From Sclerurus mexicanus (lineage: Eukaryota; Chordata; Aves; Passeriformes; Furnariidae): a DNA stretch of 64,000 bases. The notes under the pieces were generated by a model, which was given only the letters and a program-made list of their open reading frames with translations, made no database searches and had not been told where the DNA came from. The stretch lies in assembly GCA_013396755.1 (NCBI GenBank), contig VWZF01005531.1, positions 759 to 64,758 on the forward strand, written 5' to 3'. Positions 55,401 to 62,700 of the stretch are shown in pieces. Each line of letters starts with the position of its first letter. The stretch's first letter is position 1. Position numbers and translations under genes: made by a program.

Positions 55401-58400
55401 GCTAAAACACTAATTTTTCCAATAATAAATGTACACCCCTAACAGAGGCCGTGGAGTATGTGTTTTGGAAGGAAATTTCCAATTGGCATCTTCCAAACCA
55501 AGGAGAAGGATTCAGTTGCCAGCTGAGGTTAATAGCAGACTTAGCCTTTTAGTCACCGTGGATGAATTGGGTTTTTTCCTCTTCCTTGCCCTCTTTCTTT
55601 ATTTAAGTGATAAGCATTTACTTATACCAGTAAAAAAATCTTCACTGAGGTATAATCACTTTGCTTAAGCTGAAAATAAATCTTCACATCCAGGCACAGC
55701 CAGCAAACATCTTGAATTCCAGTGTTCAGTTTATAAGGAAGTCATGAATGAGAAATTGTGTAATTATAGAAACGGCTTTGCAGTTGTGGTTAAAGCAAAC
55801 ATGTTATTCAATATATCTTTGAAATAACAACTGCAGCAATACAGGGAAAACTCTGAACTGTTTTTTAAGACTACACAACCAAACATGAAAATGCCTAAAC
55901 ATTTCACTGATGTTTTTTCTGCTGACATTAAAATTTCCTTTTCAGAAATGTAAACCGGAAAAAAAAAGAATTTTACTTTAAACAGCCATTATGAAAGTTA
56001 TTTTTGTTTCTTTTCGTGGTGGACTTTGTCGAAGCTGTAGCCTTTAGTAACAGTCTTGTAATAAGAGAAAAAGCAACCCCTATGTTCTGAGTCATATATT
56101 CATAGAAAAATATGATGTATGTAAACACCTTCCTTAGTTCTGAGAAAGCAAGGAACTGGAAGACCAGAGAGACAAGTTGCCTTTTTGAACTGGGAATAAT
56201 TCTGAACAATAGTGCCCACAGAGTGTGCCTGGCTTTCTACTGTAAGAGCAAGGCAAAGGGGAGATATGGGGAAAAAGGGAATGTGCATATTATCAAGTCT
56301 TGTGGACACTGTAGGTTTTTGTATGGCTGCAACACTAAATTGCCCTCATTAAACCAAGAAACACTCGACATATGGAGGGGTTGGTTGGCTGCAAAGAGGC
56401 AGTGCCTCTTCAGAAGGCTGTGCAGTCAAACTGAGTCTTTGGGCCACAACCCTGTTCTTCTCAAGACATCAAACTGCCTCAGGCTGCCAGGGATTTGCCT
56501 GCTGAGACATTTCGGTTTTATTTCTCTTCACAGAATAGACTTCATTATTTCCTGTCTGTGCTGGAGTTCTTTCTTTCCATATTTAACCTAAAGCAGCCAA
56601 AGCAACCAACTCTTTGTATCCTTGGCTGATACAATACAGATTGCCTACAAGAAAGACTTTTAAATTCACTGGATATCCACAGTATCTGTTACTCTAAATG
56701 TTATTGCAACATCGAGTATTTTTAATCATGCTGTATATTATTAATGCTGTGAAAAATCTGACCTGAATGTAGTGTGCATTTCATCCTATGAGCACCCTTC
56801 TGACTAACATTCCTCACATTTTCTACGTAGTGCAGAACTGTTAGCAGATGTGGTCTTAAAACTGATGTTTTTATAAACAAAAAAAAGGTTGGTGTCATTT
56901 TCCTTGCTTCAGCCTATGAGGGAGGCCTAGCAGTGCACAGATATTTATTTTCTTTTTTACTCCTCAGAAGGATTATGCATCAATGGTAAAAAAATATTTG
57001 TGTTGAATTATAAATTCCTCTCTGCAGCCTCCAGGTGCTTATTTTTCAGTCTTTTGTGATTTCATCTTTTATGACCTCTCTAGTTCCCACTAGCTCCCTG
57101 TAGATCCAGAATGGTCTAGAATGTCAAATGTATTTTAAAAAATAATTTAAAAAAAAAAGTGAGGGTAAAGAAAAGAGCAAAAGAGGAACAGCTTCCTTTC
57201 TGAGGGGAAGAAAGGACCGAAGGCTCATGTGTTTCTCCTTTTGCAGTTTGCCATGTGTTTTCAAACAGAACTGCATCGAGGTTTCTTGTGCTGCCCCTTT
57301 TACCTGGAGATGTTGAGGGTTATCTGGTGAGATAGAGGGAGATGGAGGTATAGCAGAAGGTATTTATCCTGCTGAGAATCTGAGCCCTGCACTAAGAGTA
57401 TGTGAATAGGATGCTTGTTACACACAGCATGCCATTAAATCTGCAGATGCCAGTTTTCAGAATAGTGTTAAAACGCTTCATGATCTCTACAGTACAATGA
57501 AAGCCATGCTGCAAACATGTGGTGAAATCACAACGCATCTGCTGTTTGATAGGAATTTATAGGAATGTCAGGCTCAGCTCGCAGTGTAGTGTGGGAAGAT
57601 GGGCAGACGTGCTGTGGGAAGGTACACAGTGCCAGGTTGCCCAGGCTCGTCGACCTTTCTAGGAAAACACAACCACCAGCGGTCATTTGTTTACCAAGTT
57701 GATTCAGACTGCTTGGCTTTTCTGTTGAGAACAGCACCAGAAAGGCGAGCTGTGGAAGATTCCCCCCTGCCGACATCCATCCACTGGCACTTATTAATGT
57801 GCACGATGGAGGGCACTGAATGACATTTTAACTAAGCAGGCATAGTTTTGAACTGCAGGCTGTGTGTCCTAGCAGCAAGCTGAGAAACTTGCTTTATGTT
57901 CTCACCAAAACTATATCTGTTTGGATTTTACTGTTTTCTTTTTCCTGTGGAATGCATTTCTTCTCCGAAGTGTCCTGTCAAAAAGAACTACTTGTATTTA
58001 TTTTTCACAAAAGCTTTCAAAATAACTCCTGTCTGTTTTTCAAGGGATTTACTTTGCACAAGGTGCTAAAGCTGAAGTTTGACACTACCAGCCTTTTATA
58101 ACGTCACTCTGTGGATGCATGTATGAATAGTTAAAAGTCTACCTACATTATCACTGCAAATTAATGTCAAGTCTAGTCAAAAAACAGAAGTAACTCATCC
58201 CTGCTGCATCTGAGACTTCATCTTGTTCCTTTAAAGTCCCAACTTCCTTTCTCAGAGAATTGCACATATTATTTTCTTTTCAATAAAATACAAACTAGGT
58301 AAGTGAACTGAGTGTCGTTCACTTGTCAGATGTTGCATATAGGTATCCTGGATAAAATCCAGGTGAAAACCAAGCCATGTACTTTCTATGTCCAAGCTGC

Positions 58401-59555
58401 ATGAAGCAACATATGTTTCTTTTAGATGATTGAAAACTCATTACAATGATGCCCAAAGATCAGAGATCTGCAGTACCTACAGCAGATTTTTAGGCAAGTA
58501 ATGTGATTAACTGGATTAAAAAACCCAAATTATTTAATTTTCTAAAATGTGGGATTCATATTCTTCTCATTAATGCCCTGAAAACAGTCCATATAGATCT
58601 GAATTTTTTAATAATTAATTTCACACCAGTCCCAGAAGGGTACTTAGTCAGGCTCTTTAGTCTCTGCCCATTACCTACTCTTACTGGATGACAGAAAGGA
58701 TTTATAAAACCATTTTATAAATTAAAGCGATTCTCACCGAATGCCTTACTCATTTTTACTTACATGATCCTGCCCTGCTGATGCAAACCCAGCATGGGAG
58801 CTGCTCTGGAGCCCAGCCCCACACAGGAAAGCATAATCTTACGAGTGGCTGACGTCTTTGTGGTCGGGGTTGGATTAATGAGTCATGAGTTTAGTACAAG
58901 TGCAACACATAACTAGCTAAGCCCACTTTTCTAAAAATAATAAATCTTGCATTTGAATCTCTGAAAGGCCTCTCTTAGCTGTAAAGAATCCAGATTGCTG
59001 CCCAGAAGTATGTACAAACCAGGATTCCCTCTGGACAAACCATTTTATCCAGCTTATATAACTGTCACGTTTTTAAAATTAAAAGGTCGCTGCATTGCAG
59101 TCACGTGCTGCTCACTGTCTTCAGAACTGAGACTTCCCGTGGCCACTTCTTCAATTCCTTTTGACTCTCGTGAGTCAGAGTTTCATTTTCTTATTTTATG
59201 ATAGATGGACAGAAGATAGGAAGAGTTTTATCCTCTACTTAAAAAGTGTAGTGTTGGAGAAGAGAGAGTTTATTGCACTTTCCCCCTTGTGTAACGGAGG
59301 ATTGGATCCAGGAAATGAAATTGTAGAAATCAGCCTAGTAACTTGTTTTTTCTTGTTTTCGTGTCTGTTTTTCAGATCAATAACAAAGCTTGTGGCACAG
59401 TGTCTGTGCCTCAGCAAGCAGCCCGCAATTTTGAAGAAGTCCACGAGCTGGTGCTTCAAAGCGAGCTTGGAGTGAAGCACCTCCAGGGACGGACCATTAA
59501 AAAGGCCTTTCTGTCTCCCAGAACTGCCCTCATCAACTTCTTAGTGCAAGAATAG
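7343..59555 (+). CDS. LARS2: LARS2, mitochondrial leucyl-tRNA synthetase, 18 coding exons, 5' partial
   Basis: This nuclear gene encodes the class I synthetase that charges mitochondrial tRNA-Leu with leucine in the mitochondrial matrix. Eighteen exons join in compatible phases into 783 codons ending in TAG. Remembered human LARS2 from the equivalent Val122 is 782 residues, so the chain appears complete from there. Visible landmarks in order are MGWDAFGLPAENAA, NWDPVDQTVLANEQV, a CP1 editing insertion, DWLISRQRYWGTPIP, Cys pairs CRAC and CPRC, [22 protein letters not shown], the KMSKS loop, an alpha-helical anticodon-binding region and a C-terminal domain ending INFLVQE. The start codon, transit peptide and HIGH motif are missing because their exons lie before base 1. 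Recognition rests on motifs and remembered homologues, not a search. No frameshift or premature stop is seen. One intron (43805-44792) has weak splice sites. Residue numbers in the exon entries are human-equivalent approximations. Confidence 0.96.
7435..9311 (+). other. LARS2: LARS2 intron
   Basis: This is a GT-AG intron of 1.9 kb. It contains the second copy of the 175-bp duplicated segment (8093-8267). I see no other recognisable element or coding sequence. Confidence 0.85.
8093..8267 (+). repeat. 175-bp duplicated segment, copy 2
   Basis: This copy is about 99% identical to 5965-6139 but has no N nearby and no flanking direct repeat. It is therefore the more likely authentic locus. A minus-strand ORF here shares 41 residues with one at 5897-6088 only because of the duplication. 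Confidence 0.9.
9312..9372 (+). CDS. LARS2: LARS2 coding exon 2 of window
   Basis: The exon begins one base into the split Ser codon and encodes NIQHMKKQFDALGLSFTWER, part of the LeuRS catalytic core. The acceptor is TTTTGCAG and the donor GTAAGA. It covers about residues 152-172. Confidence 0.94.
9373..12578 (+). other. LARS2: LARS2 intron
   Basis: This is a 3.2-kb GT-AG intron, AT-rich. I see no repeat family, RNA gene or coding sequence in it. Confidence 0.85.
12579..12668 (+). CDS. LARS2: LARS2 coding exon 3 of window
   Basis: Thirty codons in phase 0, beginning EVTTCSPEYYKWTQYLF and ending YQKE, match the conserved LeuRS stretch around the YYKWTQ motif. The acceptor is GCTACAG and the donor GTAGGT. 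It covers about residues 173-202. Confidence 0.95.
12669..16774 (+). other. LARS2: LARS2 intron
   Basis: This is a 4.1-kb GT-AG intron with a strong pyrimidine tract before its acceptor. It has short T-rich runs near 13.7 kb but no element I can name. Confidence 0.85.
16775..16918 (+). CDS. LARS2: LARS2 coding exon 4 of window
   Basis: Forty-eight codons in phase 0 carry NWDPVDQTVLANEQVDDNG and CSWRSGAKVEQKYL, among the most conserved LeuRS signatures, leading into the CP1 editing insertion. The exon ends TAYAK before the donor GTATGA. It covers about residues 203-250. Confidence 0.97.
17709..19750 (-). pseudogene. unidentified degenerate protein-like block, possible retrocopy
   Basis: On the minus strand, several pieces read for long distances in one frame with few stops. 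Examples are a Lys/Ser-rich piece around 19520-19720, one ending MSVWAESSSEIEILGQ at about 19260-19303, a piece with LYKKWENMKATLAKALELEA at about 18720-18790, and one containing FTADSPLLEGYKQSD at 18180-18237. Stops and frame changes separate them. I do not recognise a family. It could be an old retrocopy, a decayed mobile element, or chance in a lower-AT stretch. Boundaries are approximate. Confidence 0.25.
19072..19114. repeat. T-rich low-complexity tract
   Basis: Runs of 9 to 13 T separated by single G bases. On the minus strand this is an A-rich stretch that could be a decayed poly(A) tail of a sequence lying to its right, or just a simple repeat. Confidence 0.8.
20933..21275 (-). mobile_element. 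CR1 LINE, 3' end fragment, minus orientation
   Basis: Read on the minus strand, this matches the remembered bird CR1 3' region. It has the segment about pooling grouped around GAGGAGGCTCAGG, then the stretch around GGAAATGGCCTCAAGTTG, the stretch around CTGCCCAGGGAAG and the stretch around GGTCTTTTCCAACCTAAA. It ends with remnants of the AGAATC-type terminal repeat at 20933-20940. It is 5' truncated, as most CR1 copies are, and lacks an open reading frame. Short plus-strand ORFs inside it are meaningless. The right boundary is approximate. Confidence 0.93.
21376..21483 (+). CDS. LARS2: LARS2 coding exon 5 of window
   Basis: Thirty-six codons in phase 0, beginning AMFDALSDLPEWYGIKEMQ and containing NWIGDCVGC, equivalent to the conserved NWIGRS-type motif at the start of the LeuRS CP1 domain. 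The donor is GTAAGT. It covers about residues 251-286. Confidence 0.96.
21484..22139 (+). other. LARS2: LARS2 intron
   Basis: This is a 656-base GT-AG intron with a CTCTTTCAG acceptor. I see nothing else in it. Confidence 0.88.
22140..22299 (+). CDS. LARS2: LARS2 coding exon 6 of window, CP1 editing domain
   Basis: Begins VNGEVTGEKLAAYTYTPEAI. The peptide TYTPEAIYG (22179-22205) aligns with the threonine-rich editing peptide TTRPDTFMG of E. coli LeuRS. The discriminator Thr252 is Ala here (22194-22196) and the Arg is Thr. This fits published work showing that human mitochondrial LeuRS has a defunct editing site. The exon ends one base into a Gly/Asp codon at donor GTGATG. It covers about residues 287-340. 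Confidence 0.95.
22300..25539 (+). other. LARS2: LARS2 intron with SINE
   Basis: This is a 3.2-kb GT-AG intron. A tRNA-Ile-derived SINE with a CR1-like tail lies at about 24671-24806. I see nothing else recognisable. Confidence 0.85.
24671..24806 (+). mobile_element. TguSINE1-like SINE (tRNA-Ile head, CR1-like tail)
   Basis: The left half, from CAGTTGGTTAGCGC through GTGCTAA and CCAAGGTC to CCCCGTATGGGCCA, follows a eukaryotic tRNA-Ile from its D loop to its 3' end. It has a B box GTTCAAACC at 24714-24722. It runs directly into AGAGTTGGACTGGATGATCC and TTCCAACTCAGAATA, the 3' end typical of CR1-X-type elements. This composite is the structure of TguSINE1, described from zebra finch and other passerines and mobilised by CR1. 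The A-box side is truncated or decayed, so it is not a working tRNA gene. It is the best clue that the host is a passerine. Confidence 0.88.
25540..25644 (+). CDS. LARS2: LARS2 coding exon 7 of window, CP1 editing domain
   Basis: It completes the split Asp codon and encodes SLTSVTAVNLLTNQEIPVVI and ANFDNFLDTKI, matching the middle of the mitochondrial LeuRS editing insertion. The acceptor is TTTTCAG and the donor GTACGT. This region evolves faster than the catalytic core. It covers about residues 340-375. Confidence 0.93.
25645..28326 (+). other. LARS2: LARS2 intron
   Basis: This is a 2.7-kb GT-AG intron. The only repeat-like trace is a short AATTCTATGATTCTAT at about 28000-28016, resembling the CR1 3' terminus but with no CR1 body attached. 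Confidence 0.85.
28327..28442 (+). CDS. LARS2: LARS2 coding exon 8 of window, CP1 editing domain
   Basis: Opens in phase 1 and encodes IPSTSAEDAAVAKSLGISF followed by EVIETLPDG. IPSTSAED aligns with VPGHDQRD of bacterial LeuRS. The universally conserved Asp that holds the amino group in the editing pocket (E. coli Asp345) is Ser here (28341-28343). The donor is GTGTGT. It covers about residues 375-413. Confidence 0.94.
28443..29366 (+). other. LARS2: LARS2 intron
   Basis: This is a 924-base GT-AG intron ending in a long pyrimidine tract. No other feature is seen. Confidence 0.87.
29367..29650 (+). CDS. LARS2: LARS2 coding exon 9 of window
   Basis: This is the longest coding exon (284 bases). 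It encodes ITGMTRQEALKAI, the hallmark DWLISRQRYWGTPIPIVHC and the first Cys pair CRAC of a ZN-1-like knuckle. It ends at WVNCSCPR, where the second Cys pair CPRC is interrupted by the intron. T. thermophilus LeuRS binds zinc with equivalent pairs. An ORF begins upstream in the intron, but TTTTCTCAATCAG is the acceptor. The donor is GTAAGC. It covers about residues 414-508. Confidence 0.97.
29651..32829 (+). other. LARS2: LARS2 intron
   Basis: This is a 3.2-kb GT-AG intron, AT-rich. A 137-codon plus-strand ORF (32366-32779) has no recognisable content and runs into the pyrimidine tract. I see no named repeat. Confidence 0.85.
32830..32928 (+). CDS. LARS2: LARS2 coding exon 10 of window
   Basis: It completes the second Cys pair of the zinc-knuckle-like module and encodes [19 protein letters not shown], a strongly conserved LeuRS motif of the returning catalytic core. 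The acceptor is TTGCTCAG and the donor GTGAGG. It covers about residues 508-541. Confidence 0.96.
32929..34357 (+). other. LARS2: LARS2 intron
   Basis: This is a 1.4-kb GT-AG intron with no recognisable element. Confidence 0.87.
34358..34495 (+). CDS. LARS2: LARS2 coding exon 11 of window
   Basis: Encodes [20 protein letters not shown] and then LFYARFFSHF, the conserved leucine-specific region of the catalytic domain. The donor AA|GTAAGC splits a Lys codon. It covers about residues 541-587. Confidence 0.97.
34915..36160 (+). mobile_element. old degenerate CR1 LINE fragment, plus orientation
   Basis: The sequence tracks the 3' half of CR1 ORF2 in order. It has GGATCGAGTTAGGGATCACT at the left, a decayed reverse-transcriptase SGVPQG-like stretch near 35258-35275, and CACATCTGGAATAATGTGTC near 35647. 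The CR1 end follows around GACCCTGAGCAACCTG, and then AGGTCCCTTCCAACC with CTGTGATTCTGC at the right edge. Many indels and stops show it is old and inactive. The left edge is approximate. Confidence 0.88.
38911..38932. repeat. G12-TTT-C7 homopolymer inverted repeat
   Basis: Twelve G, three T and seven C stand in a row, giving a perfect seven-pair G:C hairpin with a three-base loop. It lies alone in AT-rich intron. Exact run lengths are unreliable in such tracts because of sequencing error. Confidence 0.85.
40938..41041 (+). CDS. LARS2: LARS2 coding exon 12 of window
   Basis: Begins EPFHKLLVQGLIKNQTFRL, a conserved LeuRS stretch, and ends EEVDLT. It has one residue more than remembered human LARS2 near TTTGQ (human PSGQ), which accounts for 783 rather than 782 residues. 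The donor is GTAAGA. It covers about residues 587-622. Confidence 0.96.
41042..42215 (+). other. LARS2: LARS2 intron
   Basis: This is a 1.2-kb GT-AG intron with a T9 run before the acceptor. No other feature is seen. Confidence 0.87.
42216..42398 (+). CDS. LARS2: LARS2 coding exon 13 of window, KMSKS loop
   Basis: Contains the class I KMSKS signature (42269-42283) in WEKMSKSKYNGIDPEEL, which stabilises the transition state of leucyl-adenylate formation. It then has YGIDTLRLYILFAAPPEQDI at the start of the anticodon-binding domain. The signature is intact, so the enzyme is expected to be catalytically competent. The donor is GTAAGT. It covers about residues 622-683. Confidence 0.98.
42399..43634 (+). 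other. LARS2: LARS2 intron
   Basis: This is a 1.2-kb GT-AG intron. The acceptor is TAATCTCAG. Nothing else is recognised. Confidence 0.87.
43635..43804 (+). CDS. LARS2: LARS2 coding exon 14 of window
   Basis: Encodes DAMPGVQRWQIRIWALVTKL and NKEKAEARK-like STKEKAEARKIWEQKN, helical anticodon-binding domain sequence. The end is placed after VISE because this keeps phase 0 and matches human length. The resulting donor, GTTCAA, departs from consensus at positions +3 to +6. An alternative donor GTGATT 12 bases earlier would delete VISE. It covers about residues 683-739. Confidence 0.92.
43805..44792 (+). other. LARS2: LARS2 intron with weak splice sites
   Basis: This is a 988-base GT-AG intron. 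The donor is GTTCAA and the acceptor is GTAACACAAG with a short, interrupted pyrimidine tract. If the intron were retained, translation would stop at 43876. No repeat is recognised. Confidence 0.8.
44793..44870 (+). CDS. LARS2: LARS2 coding exon 15 of window
   Basis: Twenty-six codons in phase 0, from VTEYFTKDHLFNAAISRLM to NVLH, continue the helical anticodon-binding domain. The donor is GTAAGT. It covers about residues 740-765. Confidence 0.93.
44871..45456 (+). other. LARS2: LARS2 intron
   Basis: This is a 586-base GT-AG intron with a strong pyrimidine tract before ACTTAG. No other feature is seen. Confidence 0.87.
45457..45568 (+). CDS. LARS2: LARS2 coding exon 16 of window
   Basis: Encodes QASRPLTLHSTEFEDALAAL and VAPMAPHIASEMWK. 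The APMAPHIASE stretch is the conserved class Ia anticodon-domain motif. The donor is GTATTT. It covers about residues 766-803. Confidence 0.96.
45569..53914 (+). other. LARS2: LARS2 intron (8.3 kb)
   Basis: This is the longest complete intron in the window, GT-AG, AT-rich. It has a short GT run at about 46577-46590. Small ORFs on both strands near 52.6-53.0 kb overlap each other and have no recognisable content. No repeat family is recognised. Confidence 0.82.
53915..54042 (+). CDS. LARS2: LARS2 coding exon 17 of window
   Basis: Encodes GLAHMQNKLCTNHHWDADVL and RQSWPKVDPEYLQPPDVVEM. The SWPKVDPEYL stretch is the conserved LeuRS bridge into the C-terminal domain. The acceptor is TTCCAG and the donor GTAAGA. 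It covers about residues 803-845. Confidence 0.95.
54043..59375 (+). other. LARS2: LARS2 last intron (5.3 kb)
   Basis: This is a GT-AG intron. It includes a 159-codon plus-strand ORF (56112-56591), the longest non-exon ORF in the window, with no recognisable domain. No repeat family is recognised. Confidence 0.82.
59376..59555 (+). CDS. LARS2: LARS2 terminal coding exon, C-terminal tRNA-binding domain
   Basis: Fifty-nine codons and TAG. It begins INNKACGTVSVPQQAARN and ends RTALINFLVQE, with the IKKAFLSPR stretch. This small C-terminal domain contacts the tRNA. C-terminal fragments of human LARS2 are reported to rescue cells carrying mutant mitochondrial tRNA-Leu. The acceptor is GTTTTTCAG. 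It covers about residues 846-904. Confidence 0.98.
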   Translation: MNNKACGTVSVPQQAARNFEEVHELVLQSELGVKHLQGRTIKKAFLSPRTALINFLVQE

Positions 59556-59745
59556 CAAAGGTTCTGCTGGGCTGTAAAAAGGAGCTGGAACTTTTTGAGG
59601 TGAAACCGATTCAAAAATGCCAGTTATGGTTAATGCAGTCTCATGTAAAGGTGGGGAAGGAATCATATTGAAATCAGGTTGCTGCTAAATCTTCATTTCA
59701 ATGCGGAGAAATGTGCAGAAATAAAGTTTCTTATTGGATTATAGT
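59556..59745 (+). other. LARS2: LARS2 3' UTR (inferred short form)
   Basis: Untranslated sequence from the stop codon to about 20 bases past the first AATAAA. The end is inferred, and longer forms using signals further downstream are possible. Confidence 0.65.
59720..59725 (+). promoter_or_regulatory. LARS2: polyadenylation signal AATAAA
   Basis: A canonical hexamer 165 bases after the stop codon, followed 25-35 bases later by T/G-containing sequence. It is the first canonical signal after the stop. Confidence 0.75.
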
Positions 59746-62700
59746 AAGATGCTTGTCCATATTCTCTGGGAGAATGTGAAGAAAGTGCAGAAGAGCTAAA
59801 CAATTGCAGCAGACTGTAAATTCCATAAAGTGCATGGGGTCTAGTGGCAGCCTCAGGAATATATCGTGTTGGAAAGTTGGCTTGGCTAAAGGCAGAGGCA
59901 TAAATATGATTCCAGGACTAAACAGCTGCCCTGAGTCTGTTCCACCCCAAATGTTTTAGGTGTGCTTTGCTCCCTGTACCTCATGTTTGGGTACCCTACC
60001 TTTAACTAACATTTTAAGTTTTAAGAAAATGTTTCTACAGAGTGTTATTTAAAAATAATTTCTTTGCACTAATCAATAGCCTTGGGCACAGCAGGTAGCC
60101 AGAATGGGGTCGTTTGATACATTTCACACACATTTCAGAGCCAAGCCAAGAAAAAGGTCAGATTATTTAGCCAAGCCCTGCCTTTGCCAGGATTCTCCTT
60201 CCTAGCTGGCATATTTGTGTTGGCATTTACGTGAGAGGCTCAACTTCAGCAAAGTGCTGATGGTTGTTTCTGCCTGGAACAGAATGAAAGTTACATCCTA
60301 CGCACGAGACTTTCGGGGGATTCAAGAAAGGGCTGAGCTGGCTGCAAGAAATGCAGCAGCAGGGAAGGCAGACAGCGTGCTTTCTGCCTCCACTAGTTCT
60401 TGTAGTGCCTAGATCATAAAACTTGAACTGAAATTCTTTCTTTTGTTTTTTTCTTTTTTTTCTAAGGGGTTCATTAAGTGAAAATAGCCATTATGTTTCT
60501 AAAAATCAGTCAGACACTCATAAACACAGAGCCGTCCTCATGCCTCCTTCTAACCGTGTTGTTTGTAGGCTGCACTGCTGTTATATCCACATGGAAATGT
60601 TTATTGTATTTAGCAAATGCTTGAGAAGGAGTTTGCAAAGAGGCAATTACAGGGTTCATTGTGAAAGAATGTTTTTTCTTTAACAGTCATTAAACTCCCT
60701 AGTCCAATAAGCCAGCCATTTATGAGCCATCCTGGCAGTTAAGGAGTCGGCAGTACCAACCAGCTAGACAAATACAGAGGTCTGTAGGAACCCTCCAGCC
60801 CAGCAGACACCCAGACTCTGTGTCAGATTAAAAGGAAACCAACAAAAATCTTCCACGTGACAGTAAATAAGGCCAGTAGATCCTAAGCAACTAGGATCAA
60901 GACAGATCACATTGCCATAGAGGTAGCAGCTAAGCAATGCCAATATTCATTTTGCTTTGTATTTTTCGTACCAAAGACGTAGCTACATAACGGAGATGTC
61001 AGGCTCAGCAAGCACATTTGGCATCCCTACTTCTGCAACAAAACTCTTCTGATTCCTGCTTCCTCTTGGACCACACTTGTGCAGATTTTCTCTCCAGCAG
61101 TCCTTTGACACAAGAATGACTAAGAAATAGAATATTTATAATGAAGATGTGGTCTTTGCAGTTTTAAGACTCCAGAAATCTGAGCCACAAAGGAATGCAT
61201 TCAGACATTCAGACACAGGCCTTTAGTTGGAGTTAAAATAATTTGAATTCCAGTGTCTGCCTGACATATATGTTGTTATAAATTCATAAAACTCCTGTTC
61301 AGAAGCCCCTAAAAGGACTATGAAAGAGATCCTTTAAAGTAAAGTCTGTGGCAGAGCACAGTCCTGCTATTTGTTTTTTTTTTTAATTCCTTTTCTGTAT
61401 AAAAGTTTAGCACACCCTGTGGAACCATTTTAACAGATTTTTTTCTTTGGGGGAAAGGTGACATGTTTGGTATAAATAAAAACTTTTAAAATTTACAAGG
61501 ATGAAGAAAGATATAAGCCCAGCAGCCCTGTGGTGCCTTTAAACAAAAGCTGCAGTCACTGCAGGGCCAACAGCAGCCCACAGTGTTTATTGCTGTTAGC
61601 ACTTTTGGCTGTTTGCTCTTGCCCGAGGAAGTGAATTGGGGATGTCACTTGGTGATTCAGGCAGAAATCAAAATAAGGAATGGATTTCTACAGGCTGAAA
61701 AAGGAAAGGTAGTGAACAGCAATCGCACAAGAAGTGTTCAGTCAGAAGTCACGGTTTGCAGTGTGTTTGCAGTAAGTTGTAATTCTGTGTGGTCTAGAGG
61801 ATACGAAAAAGGTGGTGAGAGAGATGATGCAGACAGAGTGACAGAGCCTAATCCCCCGGTAAGTGTGTGTTTGAAGGATGGCAGAGGTGCCAGCTGTGGA
61901 GCTGTGCAGTTGTCCTGGCAGCTGCTGACATTTCACGTGAGCTTGACCTGCTCTGAAGCACAACTGCCATTTGTCTTAGGATAATTGGGACTCACGGGTT
62001 TGGTCCGTGCCTGGATGGGCCTGGCAGTGTTATACAGGCTGTAGCCTGTCACTAAGCCTTTGTAAAATAACTTACCACGGTTTATTTAACAGGTGTTATT
62101 TGTGTCGCATCTTTATGCCGAAGGTGGTATATGGTGTTGCCACAGATTGTGTCTCCTCGAAGAGTTCAGTGGGTAAATAGTGTGGGAGTTCTAAATCTGG
62201 GAGGGGAATACTTGAGAAGTGAGAAGGAAGGTGCTGGTGGGTGATCAGTTGAATTGCACTGTGTTCATCACACACGTTAAAAAGGACTTGGTGCCACCAT
62301 CCTTATTCCATGAAATAATGAACCAAAGGTGATGTGGGAGGTTTGCTAAACCCAGTGGGAGAGACCCAGAACAAACTACCCTGAGAAATGGATCCATGAC
62401 ACACAATGAGCATTTTTTGAATCCTGTTGCTCAAGGTGACAGAAGGTTGGTCATTGCACTGATCCAGTCTGTATTGAATTTCTATTTTAAGGTATTTCAA
62501 ATTTAAAAAATAATTATTGGCACACTTTCTACCCAAAAATCATTCATGTGACAATGTTAACTAGTGCTTTGCTGGTCGTTCCTTCCTAGGGAGGTTTGCA
62601 GGACATGAGATTTTCTAACAGCTTGGCTATAAATGAGTATGGGGTTGGGGTTTTTTGTTTGTTTGGGGGTTTTTTGTTGGTTGGGTTTTGTTTTTCTGTT

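Noticed and set aside
61583..61984. 133-codon ORF downstream of LARS2 as a possible first LIMD1 exon
   Set aside because: Its sequence does not resemble the LIMD1 N-terminus or LIM domains as I remember them, and there is no CpG-rich promoter.
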